Source: Coxiellaceae bacterium (GTDB lineage Bacteria; Pseudomonadota; Gammaproteobacteria; Coxiellales; Coxiellaceae). From it: a stretch of DNA of 15,851 bases. The DNA lies in contig JABABH010000208.1 of assembly GCA_014238325.1 (NCBI GenBank), positions 1 to 15,851 of the forward strand. Reading direction: 5' to 3'. The notes beneath the pieces were generated by a model. It worked only from the letters and a program-made list of their open reading frames with translations. It did not search any database and was not told the origin of the DNA. Position 1 is the stretch's first letter. Each line of letters begins with the position of its first letter. This document shows positions 6,047 through 13,142 of the stretch, in pieces. A program made the translations under genes and the position numbers.

Positions 6047-6871
6047 ATGAATAAACAGAAAAAAATTACATTTGTTGGTAGTGGTTCAATGGCCTATAGC
6101 CTGGTCAGTGGCTTGATAGCTGATGGGTATAAGCCTGGATCCCTGTGCGTATCTGGCCCGAGGGTGCCGACTCATTTTTCAGACGAGTTGTCGATTAGGG
6201 TGGAATCAGACAATGGTCGGGCGGTTGGGTTCTCGGATGTTGTCGTATTAGCCGTTAAACCGCATAAGGTGAAAACCATATGTGAGGAAGTAGCCAGCAT
6301 CGTGCGCGACTCGAGGCCGTTGGTTATCTCGGTAGCAGCAGGTGTCCCGACGGCTTCAATTGCCTCGTGGTTGGGGACGAGTGATCTAGCTGTGGTGCGC
6401 GCGATGCCTAATACTCCTAGTGCCGTTCGTGTTGGGGCAACAGGGCTATATGCTCCCTCCGTTGTTTCTTCCGAGGATAGGATGGTAGCTGAGAATCTAT
6501 TTTCTGCTGTGGGTGTTGCTGTCTGGCTGGAACAAGAGTCTCAAATTGATCTAGTGGCAGCGTTGTCTGGTTCTGGGCCAGCCTATATCTTTTTGATCAT
6601 TGAGGTATTAAAAACCATTGCGGAGCAGGCTGGCTTACCTGAAGCAACAGCTCGTGTTTTAACAATCCAGACGGTATTGGGAGCCGCGAAGATGGCGCAG
6701 GACACGGGGGAAGATGCGGTGGATTTGCGCCGCTTGGTCACGTCACCTGGAGGCACAACAGAGCAAGCGATTCAGGTCTTACAAGATCATGACTTGGGTC
6801 TTATTTTTCGCAAAGCTTTGGAGGCAGCCGTAAAAAAAGCGCGAGAATTGAGTGATGCTATGTCGGATTAG
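6047..6871 (+). CDS. proC: Pyrroline-5-carboxylate reductase
   Basis: Cytosolic enzyme reducing 1-pyrroline-5-carboxylate to L-proline with NAD(P)H, the last step of proline synthesis. From the ATG at 6047 the protein is 274 residues, near the family norm of about 270. An earlier in-frame ATG at 6026 would add seven residues, and neither start has a clear Shine-Dalgarno. The N-terminal dinucleotide-binding motif is FVGSGSMA, where the more usual form is GxGNMA. Next come VVLAVKPHKV and VVRAMPNTPS. The C-terminal dimerisation and active-site region has SGSGPAYIF and VTSPGGTTEQAI, all conserved. It is followed 158 bp later by yggT, an association common in gammaproteobacteria (yggS-proC-yggT); yggS is absent here. 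Confidence 0.95.
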   Translation: MNKQKKITFVGSGSMAYSLVSGLIADGYKPGSLCVSGPRVPTHFSDELSIRVESDNGRAVGFSDVVVLAVKPHKVKTICEEVASIVRDSRPLVISVAAGVPTASIASWLGTSDLAVVRAMPNTPSAVRVGATGLYAPSVVSSEDRMVAENLFSAVGVAVWLEQESQIDLVAALSGSGPAYIFLIIEVLKTIAEQAGLPEATARVLTIQTVLGAAKMAQDTGEDAVDLRRLVTSPGGTTEQAIQVLQDHDLGLIFRKALEAAVKKARELSDAMSD

Positions 6872-6959
6872 GTGGCTCGGTATCACGGGCTTGCTGTTGG
6901 TGTGGTTAGATAAAGGTCGTGCTGCTAGACGGCCTGATTTCGTGGGGCGTCGAAGTTAG

Positions 6960-6980
6960 CCTTAAGCTGGTAGCTTAAGG
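6960..6980 (+). repeat. Perfect 9-bp inverted repeat in the proC-yggT spacer
   Basis: CCTTAAGCT (6960-6968), loop GGT, AGCTTAAGG (6972-6980). No T-run follows, so it is unlikely to be an efficient terminator. It lies about 50 nt before the preferred yggT start and may be an mRNA processing or stability structure. Confidence 0.5.
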
Positions 6981-7029
6981 TGTGTACGGGCGATTATTGG
7001 TATTTAATTTTTCCTATAGTGATGGATAT

Positions 7030-7605
7030 ATGGCTGCATTATTTCAGGCCTTTTTATGGTTGATCCGTTTAGCTTTTGATGTCTATATTACATTTTTGCT
7101 GTTACGCTTATTGCTTCAAAAATTGGGGGCCAACTATTATAATCCGGTGTCTCAATTTTTAATCAAGATGACGGATGCGGTAGTCTTACCGTTGCGCAAG
7201 ATGATGCCTGGATATCGAGGCTTTGATCTGGCCATCGTGTTTTGGATTCTGGCGGCCGAGCTGATGAGAAATATATTGATTCTTTCGGTGTCGTTTGCCA
7301 CGTTCCCTCATTGGTTAGGGCTGTTCATTGTGTCATTGGGAGAGCTGGGTCATATTCTATTTAATATATATTTTTATGCTATCTTGCTATCTGCTGTGTT
7401 GAGTTGGTTTGCTAGTTTAAGGCAGGGGCCTATTGCTGAGGTTGTTGCTCTGCTCACTGAGCCGATTCTTGCGCCAGTGAGACGACGAATGCCTCTTTAC
7501 CATCATATTGATTTTTCCTCTTTAATTGTTTTAGTGGTGATACAGTTGTTGTCTTCATGCGTATGGACACCCTTAGTTGCGCAAGGTATTCGTCTATCGA
7601 TGTAA
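7030..7605 (+). CDS. yggT: YggT family integral membrane protein
   Basis: A 191-residue inner-membrane protein made of two similar halves, as usual for YggT: a first hydrophobic block with LLLRLLLQKLGANYYNPVSQFL, then PLRKMMPG, and a second block with LSWF, LTEPILAPVRRRMPLYHHIDFSSLIVLVVIQLL. The conserved NPxSQF and PLRRxxP segments are present. Its exact function is unknown; the family has been linked to osmotic or ion stress and to the cell-division region. The start at ATG 7030 gives the N-terminus expected by comparison with E. coli YggT. The frame is open to a GTG at 6982, which would add 16 residues without recognisable features. It is co-directional with proC and probably in the same operon. 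Confidence 0.88.
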   Translation: MAALFQAFLWLIRLAFDVYITFLLLRLLLQKLGANYYNPVSQFLIKMTDAVVLPLRKMMPGYRGFDLAIVFWILAAELMRNILILSVSFATFPHWLGLFIVSLGELGHILFNIYFYAILLSAVLSWFASLRQGPIAEVVALLTEPILAPVRRRMPLYHHIDFSSLIVLVVIQLLSSCVWTPLVAQGIRLSM

Positions 7606-7662
7606 TGTTGGCTGCAGGTATATCATGACCTAGCTGCTTCTGTGTCATCAACTATGAAAAAG

Positions 7663-7693
7663 GCGAGAGCATGTTGCTGTTGCGATATTTTTT
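7663..7693 (+). terminator. Possible intrinsic terminator of proC-yggT
   Basis: GCGA-g-AGCA (7663-7671) can pair with TGCT-g-TTGC (7675-7683) around a TGT loop, with one internal mismatch and one G-T pair. After GATA, a run of six T follows (7688-7693). The stem is weak, so termination efficiency is doubtful, but position and T-run fit the end of the operon. Confidence 0.4.
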
Positions 7694-7819
7694 GGTTTAT
7701 AGCGATGAAAGTATTGCTTCTTCCTCTTATTTCCGATAGGATAAGCTTATTTCGCTATGACTGAGTTGGCGAACCTGGTTTCGTGATTTAATTATCATCT
7801 ACTGACCCAATGGCTTACC

Positions 7820-8152
7820 ATGAATGATTTTGTAAAGGATACGACTGACGAGAGTTTTGATGCTGACGTTTCGAACAAAGAATTTCCAGTCTTGGTAGAT
7901 TTTTGGGCTGAGTGGTGCCAGCCTTGTAAGATGGTTTCAAATGTAATTGATGAAGTTGCTGAAGAATATGATGGTCGCGTTATATTTTTAAAGCTCAACG
8001 TAGATCACAGCACAGATATAGCCGCTAAGTATAATATCAGGGGAATTCCTCATTTAATTATGTTTGTTAAGGGCGAGGTCAAATCTCAGAGAACAGGTGC
8101 GCTGAACAAGGCCGAATTAGTAGCCTTTATAGACCAAAATATACAAGATTAG
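7820..8152 (+). CDS. trxA: Thioredoxin with a WCQPC active site
   Basis: A 110-residue cytosolic thioredoxin, a general protein disulfide reductase recharged by thioredoxin reductase. The fold landmarks are VLVDFWAEWC, the buried Asp27, the active site W32-C33-Q34-P35-C36-K37, FLKLNVD, and the cis-proline loop RGIPHLIMF. The canonical motif is WCGPC; here Gly is replaced by Gln (codon CAG), a position known to tune redox potential and partner choice. The length and the NKAELVAFI C-terminal helix are normal. There is no signal peptide. It precedes rho, as trxA does in E. coli, which supports orthology with the main thioredoxin. A 319-bp leader separates the two genes. Confidence 0.92.
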   Translation: MNDFVKDTTDESFDADVSNKEFPVLVDFWAEWCQPCKMVSNVIDEVAEEYDGRVIFLKLNVDHSTDIAAKYNIRGIPHLIMFVKGEVKSQRTGALNKAELVAFIDQNIQD

Positions 8153-8471
8153 CGCTTGGCGTTTCCCACCTGTTATAGTACTATCGTTCACTCCGCATTA
8201 CGGATCGAAATGTCTTAGGCTCCATTGCATAGGTTCAGAAATAGAAATAAGGCATCGTAAACGACTAGGGAAGCGCTTGATCAAGTCGAGAATTTCACAA
8301 ATACATCTAACTCATTTCAAACACGCTTAATATAGAATCTGGCTATAAGGTAGGTGCTGTTCGTCCATAGAGACTAGAAATCGCTCGATGTTAAAGATAA
8401 TTGATAGCGCTTACTCATTGAACATTACTTTTCATAAATACTGAATAACCTCAAGGGGATCTAAAAGCACG
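8153..8471 (+). promoter_or_regulatory. 319-bp rho leader with a C-rich, G-poor segment
   Basis: No gene is seen. In E. coli the long rho leader mediates autoregulation by Rho-dependent attenuation. Here the 40 nt from 8291 to 8330, and on to 8340, are strikingly G-poor: ten C and one G between 8296 and 8340. That is the composition expected of a rut site in nascent RNA. The heptamer AGCGCTT occurs three times, at 8151, 8272 and 8406; the first copy overlaps the trxA stop. No intrinsic terminator is visible after trxA, so read-through into rho is possible. Promoter boxes cannot be chosen with confidence. Confidence 0.4.
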
Positions 8472-9764
8472 ATGGCCATTAATATTACTGAAGCGAAGTC
8501 AACGTTTGTGACGTTGAATGAATTAAAGCAGAAATCCGTCCGTGAGTTGATGGAGACGGCAAATTCTCTGAATATACCTAATCTCTTGCGTGCTGGGAAA
8601 AACGAGATTGCTTTCGCTATTTTGAAGGAGTTGGCTAAAAGAGGTCAGGATATTGTTGCTGAAGGCACATTAGAAATTTTGCCAGACGGTTTCGGCTTTT
8701 TGCGATTTCCAGACAATTCTTATGTAGCAGGTCCTGCTGATATTTATGTCTCACCCAGTCAAATTCGACGTTGTGGTCTTAGAAAGGGTGATACTGTTTT
8801 TGGTAGAATTCGTCCTCCTAAAGAAGGGGAGCGTTATTTTGCATTACTGAAGGTTGATCGAATTAATTTTGAGGATGTAGGGGCCTCTAAAGGTAAAATA
8901 TTATTTGAAAATCTAACACCTCTATTTCCAAATCAGCAAATTATCATGCAAGTGGGGAGTGGCAGTACGGAAGATATTACTTCTCGAATCATTGACTTAA
9001 ATGCACCGATTGGTATGGGACAGCGAGGTTTGATTGTATCTCCCCCGAAGGCCGGTAAGACCATGATGTTACAAAATATTGCGCACTCTATTGCAACGAA
9101 CCATCCTAACCTGATTTTGCTTGTGTTGTTGATTGACGAGCGTCCCGAAGAAGTGACGGAGATGGAGCGCTCTGTTCGTGGGGAGGTGGTAGCAAGTACC
9201 TTCGATGAGCCTGCTTCTCGTCATGTTCAAGTGGCGGAGATGGTATTAGAGAAGGCTAAGCGGCTTGTTGAGCATCGACAAGACGTTGTTATTTTGTTGG
9301 ACTCTGTTACTCGGTTGGCTCGTGCTTATAATACGGTAATTCCGGCATCAGGTAAGGTGTTGACCGGTGGTGTTGATGCGAATGCTTTACATCGGCCTAA
9401 GCGCTTTTTTGGAGCTGCGCGTAATATTGAAGAAGGCGGGAGCCTGACCATTATTGCGACATCCTTGGTAGAAACTGGCTCTAAGATGGATGATGTGATT
9501 TATGAAGAATTTAAAGGTACGGGTAATATGGAGATCCATTTGGATAGACGTATCGCAGAAAAGCGGATTTTTCCTGCCATCAATATTAATCGTTCCGGCA
9601 CTCGTCGTGAGGAGTTGATGATTCATTCGGATATCTTATCAAAGGCATGGCTGCTACGTAAAATATTAAGTCCCATGGACGAAGTTGCTGCGATTGAGTT
9701 TCTTATTGATCGCCTTAAATTGACCAAAACTAACGCAGATTTCTTTGACTCCATGAAAGGGTAG
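8472..9764 (+). CDS. rho: Transcription termination factor Rho
   Basis: Hexameric RNA-dependent ATPase/helicase that ends transcription at rut-containing RNAs. The 430-residue product is slightly longer than E. coli Rho (419), the extra residues lying at the N-terminus. The N-terminal helical part is LNELKQKSVRELMETANSLNI. The cold-shock-like RNA-binding domain has EGTLEILPDGFGFLR (64-78). The ATPase core has Walker A SPPKAGKT (190-197), Walker B VVILLD (272-277), the Q-loop/R-loop region LTGGVDANAL (297-306), and later a segment including ETGSKMDDVIYEEFKGTGN. No essential residue is missing. An AAGGGG sequence lies about 13 nt before the ATG, a rather long spacing. It follows trxA as in E. 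coli and is followed by rpoH after 154 bp, with no terminator visible. Confidence 0.98.
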   Translation: MAINITEAKSTFVTLNELKQKSVRELMETANSLNIPNLLRAGKNEIAFAILKELAKRGQDIVAEGTLEILPDGFGFLRFPDNSYVAGPADIYVSPSQIRRCGLRKGDTVFGRIRPPKEGERYFALLKVDRINFEDVGASKGKILFENLTPLFPNQQIIMQVGSGSTEDITSRIIDLNAPIGMGQRGLIVSPPKAGKTMMLQNIAHSIATNHPNLILLVLLIDERPEEVTEMERSVRGEVVASTFDEPASRHVQVAEMVLEKAKRLVEHRQDVVILLDSVTRLARAYNTVIPASGKVLTGGVDANALHRPKRFFGAARNIEEGGSLTIIATSLVETGSKMDDVIYEEFKGTGNMEIHLDRRIAEKRIFPAININRSGTRREELMIHSDILSKAWLLRKILSPMDEVAAIEFLIDRLKLTKTNADFFDSMKG

Positions 9765-9918
9765 ACGGTAGTTCGTATTCTTCTGGAAAGTGTGTTAAAA
9801 TTCATGAGTTTAAAAATAGGGCAAGAAGCTTTATTCTTTTCAGCATGCTTTCTCATAAAAAGATGCCTGATTTGGGTGACATCAAATATTACTATATCAT
9901 TACATTTGAAGGTTCTAT

Positions 9919-10788
9919 ATGACCCAAGCATTATCGCTCCCTTCCGGTCGTTCCCTGTCTGTTGGGAGCTTAAGTAGTTATATTAATTGGGTAAATACCA
10001 TTCCCTTATTGACTATGGAAGAAGAACACGATCTAGCTACGCAGTTTCAAACTCATCAGAATTTAGAGGCAGCGCGTAAGCTTGTATTGTCTCATTTGCG
10101 CTTTGTGGTTCGTATTGCGCGGGGATATGCGGGATATGGTTTGGCTCAAGCAGATTTAATTCAAGAGGGTAACGTTGGTTTGATGAATGCCGTGAAACGT
10201 TTTGATCCTAAAGTGGGCGTTCGTCTGGTGTCGTTTGCTGTGCACTGGGTGCGGGCAGAAATCCACGAATTCGTGCTTCGAAACTGGCGTATTGTTCGGG
10301 TGGCAACGACCAAAGCTCAACGTAAATTATTTTTTAATCTGAGAAAGCAAGAAAAAAAGCAAACCTGGTTTAGCCAAGCTGAAGCAGGTCGTATTGCGGA
10401 TGATTTACAAGTGACACCTGCACAGGTTCGCACGATGGAACATCGGTTATATGCTCATGACGAATCCTTTGATCTTTTTTCGGAAGATCAGGACTCAGAA
10501 AAAGCGTATCTTGCGCCGGCCCATATCTTAGAAGATAAGCGCTCTAATCCAGAGCTACAGCTGGAACAAGAGGACTGGAGCGCAGCACAAAGTCAGTACT
10601 TAGCCCAAGCAATAGATAGCTTAGAAGCACGTAGCCAAGATATCATCAAGGCACGTTGGCTAAGCCAGAAGAAGGCAACCTTGCAAGAACTGTCAAAAAA
10701 ATACAATGTTTCACTTGAGCGCATTCGTCAGATTGAAAAGAGTGCTATGCAGAAGATCCGAGGGTTTCTGTCAGAAGCGGGCGTATAG
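9919..10788 (+). CDS. rpoH: RNA polymerase sigma-32 factor RpoH
   Basis: Heat-shock sigma factor that directs RNA polymerase to chaperone and protease promoters. The product has 289 residues, close to E. coli RpoH (284). Region 2 contains LIQEGNVGLMNAVKRFDPKVG and FAVHWVRAEIHEFVLRNWRIV (80-126), followed by the diagnostic RpoH box QRKLFFNLRK (134-143), which separates it from RpoD and RpoS. Region 4 contains ARSQDIIKARW, TLQELSKKYNVS and ERIRQIEKSAMQKIR. The start ATG has a GAAGG-type Shine-Dalgarno just upstream. The 154-bp leader after rho is AT-rich; I did not find a convincing thermosensor fold like that of E. coli rpoH. The next gene encodes a Com1/DsbA-like protein. Confidence 0.96.
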   Translation: MTQALSLPSGRSLSVGSLSSYINWVNTIPLLTMEEEHDLATQFQTHQNLEAARKLVLSHLRFVVRIARGYAGYGLAQADLIQEGNVGLMNAVKRFDPKVGVRLVSFAVHWVRAEIHEFVLRNWRIVRVATTKAQRKLFFNLRKQEKKQTWFSQAEAGRIADDLQVTPAQVRTMEHRLYAHDESFDLFSEDQDSEKAYLAPAHILEDKRSNPELQLEQEDWSAAQSQYLAQAIDSLEARSQDIIKARWLSQKKATLQELSKKYNVSLERIRQIEKSAMQKIRGFLSEAGV

Positions 10789-10857
10789 GTAACTTTTTGG
10801 TATTGTGTAAAAAGCAATGATAGGATACTGTTTGTTTTATTATATAGTGAGGAACTT

Positions 10858-11676
10858 ATGAAAAAATCAAAAGCGCTTGTGCTGATCATGGCAGGATTTT
10901 TATGGACTATGGGAGTAGTCAGTGCAGGTTTTGCAGCGGAGAAGCATCCGAAGCCGGCGCTTCCTTTTTCAGATACTCAAAAGCATGAAATAGAGAAAAT
11001 TGTTCATGATTATTTGGTGAGTGACCCGAAGACTTTAGTAGAGGCTACGCGTGCATTGCAAGTGAAAGAAGAAGAACAAGCACAGCAAACGACCTTAAAA
11101 GCAATTGAAGATAATAAAGCGGCAATCTTTAATGATCCAAATGTTCCTTCCTATTATGCAGGAGTAGGGAAACCTTCGGCCACCATTGTTGAATTTTTTG
11201 ATTATCAATGTGGCCATTGTAAAAATATGGAGCCTATTATTCAAAAGATCATTAAGAAGAATAAGAATGTTAAAGTGATCTTTAGAGAATTTCCATTTTT
11301 GGGCTCGGACTCTGAGTATGCAGCGAAGGCAGCCTTGGCCTCAGCTAAGCAAGGCAAGTACTATGCTTTTCATAATGCCTTATTTGATTCTCAGTCGCGA
11401 TTGACGAAAGTCGAAGTTTTGAAATTAGCGAAATCAGCTGGTTTGAATGTAGCGCAATTGAAAAAATATATGAAAAAGAATTCGGCTAGTATCGATACAG
11501 CACTAAAGGCAAATCAAGAACTTGCAGAGAGCCTTCACTTGATGGGCACTCCAGCCTTCGTCATCGGTGTTGGGGAAATGACTGATTCTGCTGATAAAAA
11601 CCTACCGGCTCATGTATATTTTGTTCCGGGTGAGACTTCTCAGGATAATTTGGAGAAGTTGCTTGCTGAACACTAA
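10858..11676 (+). CDS. Com1/DsbA-like periplasmic thiol oxidoreductase
   Basis: A 272-residue exported protein of the DsbA superfamily, like Coxiella Com1 and Legionella DsbA2-type proteins, which handle disulfide formation or isomerisation in the envelope. It has a Lys-rich start, a hydrophobic core and a signal-peptidase site after about residue 26 or 27 (GFAA-EK). An N-terminal segment (36-90) is helical and charged, with PFSDTQKHEIEKIVHDYL, as in Com1. The thioredoxin domain begins at VEFFDYQCGHC, with active-site C118-G-H-C121, and the cis-proline is in MGTPAF (Pro232). The Shine-Dalgarno GAGGAA lies a few bases before the ATG, so the start is firm. It lies 69 bp after rpoH and could be co-transcribed. 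Adjacency to rpoH recalls Coxiella. Confidence 0.9.
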   Translation: MKKSKALVLIMAGFLWTMGVVSAGFAAEKHPKPALPFSDTQKHEIEKIVHDYLVSDPKTLVEATRALQVKEEEQAQQTTLKAIEDNKAAIFNDPNVPSYYAGVGKPSATIVEFFDYQCGHCKNMEPIIQKIIKKNKNVKVIFREFPFLGSDSEYAAKAALASAKQGKYYAFHNALFDSQSRLTKVEVLKLAKSAGLNVAQLKKYMKKNSASIDTALKANQELAESLHLMGTPAFVIGVGEMTDSADKNLPAHVYFVPGETSQDNLEKLLAEH

Positions 11677-11753
11677 TACATTGGCTTTGGTCTTGCTATA
11701 TCATTGCGGAAGGAAGGGATGCTGGGCACTGTAAGGCTAAGGTTGAGATTTTG

Positions 11754-11762
11754 TGTTAAAAT
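11754..11762 (+). promoter_or_regulatory. Candidate extended -10 promoter for the RRM gene
   Basis: TGTTAAAAT fits the TGnTATAAT extended -10 form with one mismatch. No good -35 lies 17 bp upstream, which is tolerated for extended -10 promoters. It would give a leader of about 140 nt. Confidence 0.3.
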
Positions 11763-11905
11763 TTCCTTGTACCCTTGTCTATCATACCTTACAATAGCGG
11801 TTCTCAATGTTAATGGGTCTCGTTTTTCTCTTGTGAGATGGGTCTTGATCATGTTTAATAGTGGGTTATTTTTGATATTTAATGATATTTGAGGAGAAAA
11901 TGGCG

Positions 11906-12205
11906 ATGAGCCAGAATAAGAAAATTTATGTTGGCCAAATCTCATTTCAGTGTACTGAAAAAGATTTAGAGACTTTGTTCGAACAATTCGGATCCATTTC
12001 GGATATTAAAATAATTTCTGATCGAGAAACGGGTCGTTCCAGAGGGTTTGCTTTTATTGAATTTGACGATACGCAAAGTGCTGAAGATTCTTTAAAGCTT
12101 CATGATTCGCAGTTCCAAGGTCGAAAGATCGTAGTTAATTTTGCGAGAGATAAAGATGATCGTCGACCACCTTCTTCTGATAGAAGACGTCGACAAGGTG
12201 GTTAA
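11906..12205 (+). CDS. Single-RRM RNA-binding protein with Arg-rich tail
   Basis: A 99-residue protein with one RNA recognition motif, resembling small bacterial and cyanobacterial Rbp proteins; its RNA targets are unknown. RNP2 is KIYVGQ near the N-terminus and RNP1 is RGFAFIEF, with the aromatic residues for base stacking in place. The helix ETEKDLETLFEQFG-like region reads TEKDLETLFEQFG. The tail, DKDDRRPPSSDRRRRQGG, is basic and probably disordered. The start is set by GAGGAG (11891-11896): the ATG at 11906 has 9-nt spacing, the ATG at 11900 only 3 nt, and the ATG at 11882 lies upstream of the Shine-Dalgarno. The last 40 nt of the gene can form competing hairpins. It lies between com1-like and BI-1-like genes on the same strand. 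Confidence 0.88.
   Translation: MSQNKKIYVGQISFQCTEKDLETLFEQFGSISDIKIISDRETGRSRGFAFIEFDDTQSAEDSLKLHDSQFQGRKIVVNFARDKDDRRPPSSDRRRRQGG
12162..12201 (+). repeat. Competing inverted repeats at the 3' end of the RRM gene
   Basis: CCACCTT (12167-12173) pairs perfectly with AAGGTGG (12195-12201), enclosing CTTCT/AGAAG (12174-12178, 12182-12186) stacked directly on it, with an 8-nt bulge on the 3' side. Alternatively GTCGAC (12162-12167) pairs with GTCGAC (12189-12194) around the same inner stem. No T-run follows, so it does not look like a standard terminator. Confidence 0.4.
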
Positions 12206-12249
12206 AGTTGATTAATTGAAAATGTGAGTGCTGTAGGTACGCCTTTGAT

Positions 12250-12265
12250 TATGCTTCTTAGCATA
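12250..12265 (+). repeat. Small hairpin just upstream of the BI-1-like gene's ribosome binding site
   Basis: TATGCT, loop TCTT, AGCATA form a perfect 6-bp stem ending 7 nt before the GAGGAAG Shine-Dalgarno (12273-12279). It may modulate ribosome access or mark an mRNA end; it is short enough to be chance. Confidence 0.3.
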
Positions 12266-12281
12266 GGCTAGCGAGGAAGAG

Positions 12282-13010
12282 ATGACATCAACCAATATAC
12301 TGCATGACACCCTAAAACAAGAACATAGCCATGCCGTCGCGCATTTTATGTCTAGGGTGTATTTGTGGATGTTTCTGGGATTGATGATTTCTGCCTTTGT
12401 CGCCTATTCCTTATATCAGAGCCCTGCAGCATTAGCTATTGCTAAAATTCCTGGTGTTTTTTTTGCAATAATAGGTTTTCAATTATTTTCAGTTTTATTG
12501 TTAACTTGGTTGAATAGCCGAATTAATGCAGTCATGGCTGTGCTTGCTTATATTTTTTACGCGACGCTAACAGGTGTTACTTTTTCATTAATTTTGCTTT
12601 TTTATGCCCAGCAAACTATATTTTATGTATTTGCACTGACAGCAGGTATATTTTTTCTGTTGAGTGTATTTGCTTATATCACTAAAAAAGATCTAAGCCC
12701 TCTGGGTACTTTTGCATATATGGGAGTATTTGGTATAATAATGGCATCGTTGCTGTCTTTATTTGTACCTAGTTTACGATCTGATATGACTCAGTGGGTT
12801 TTGTCTGGGGTGGGTGTCATTGCATTTTCTCTATTAACAGCCTATGACACACAGAGAATCAAGCGTTCTTATCTCTCTAGTCTATCGATGGCTCAGTATC
12901 CTCTCAGTTCAGAAGTTGTAACAAAATCGACTATACAAGGTGCATTATCATTGTACTTAGATTTTGTGAATTTGTTTATTTATTTGCTTAGAATTTTTTC
13001 AGATAAATAA
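12282..13010 (+). CDS. Bax inhibitor-1/YccA family integral membrane protein
   Basis: A 242-residue polytopic inner-membrane protein with about seven hydrophobic segments, of the BI-1 (TMBIM) family, which includes E. coli YccA, a modulator of the FtsH protease, and YbhL. Family marks are the N-terminal VYLWMFLGLMISAFVAY, the middle LTGVTFSLI, the SLLTAYDTQRIK loop with its conserved Asp, and the last segment ALSLYLDFVNLFIYLLRI. The 20-residue polar N-terminus before the first membrane span is as in YbhL/YccA. GAGGAAG precedes the ATG by 2 nt (core GGAA by 4-6 nt), supporting this start. FtsH normally degrades RpoH, so a functional link with the nearby rpoH can be imagined but is not shown. 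Which paralogue it is cannot be decided here. Confidence 0.9.
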   Translation: MTSTNILHDTLKQEHSHAVAHFMSRVYLWMFLGLMISAFVAYSLYQSPAALAIAKIPGVFFAIIGFQLFSVLLLTWLNSRINAVMAVLAYIFYATLTGVTFSLILLFYAQQTIFYVFALTAGIFFLLSVFAYITKKDLSPLGTFAYMGVFGIIMASLLSLFVPSLRSDMTQWVLSGVGVIAFSLLTAYDTQRIKRSYLSSLSMAQYPLSSEVVTKSTIQGALSLYLDFVNLFIYLLRIFSDK

Positions 13011-13048
13011 ATATTGCTCATAATCCGCGAGGATATTGATGATTCGGC

Positions 13049-13080
13049 AGGGTGACGGAGTATCACCCTCTGTTCTTCTC
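13049..13080 (+). terminator. Possible terminator after the BI-1-like gene
   Basis: AGGGTGA (13049-13055) and TCACCCT (13063-13069) form a perfect 7-bp stem with a 7-nt loop, followed by a pyrimidine-rich tract without a clean T-run. It lies about 40 bp after the stop codon and before the MFS gene. A weak candidate. Confidence 0.4.
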
Positions 13081-13142
13081 GAGAGCATCGAATTTTCAGC
13101 ATCTCCTTCGTTTTTGATGGTCCACGCACCGGTTTATTCAGT

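Noticed and set aside
6982..7029. GTG start at 6982 for yggT
   Set aside because: The 16 extra residues are polar and do not match the family's N-terminus; the ATG at 7030 fits better.
11673..11945. Minus-strand frame of 90 codons between the com1-like and RRM genes, and a plus-strand frame at 11704-11892
   Set aside because: Both lie in AT-rich spacer, overlap the flanking genes or promoter area and have no family resemblance or ribosome binding site.
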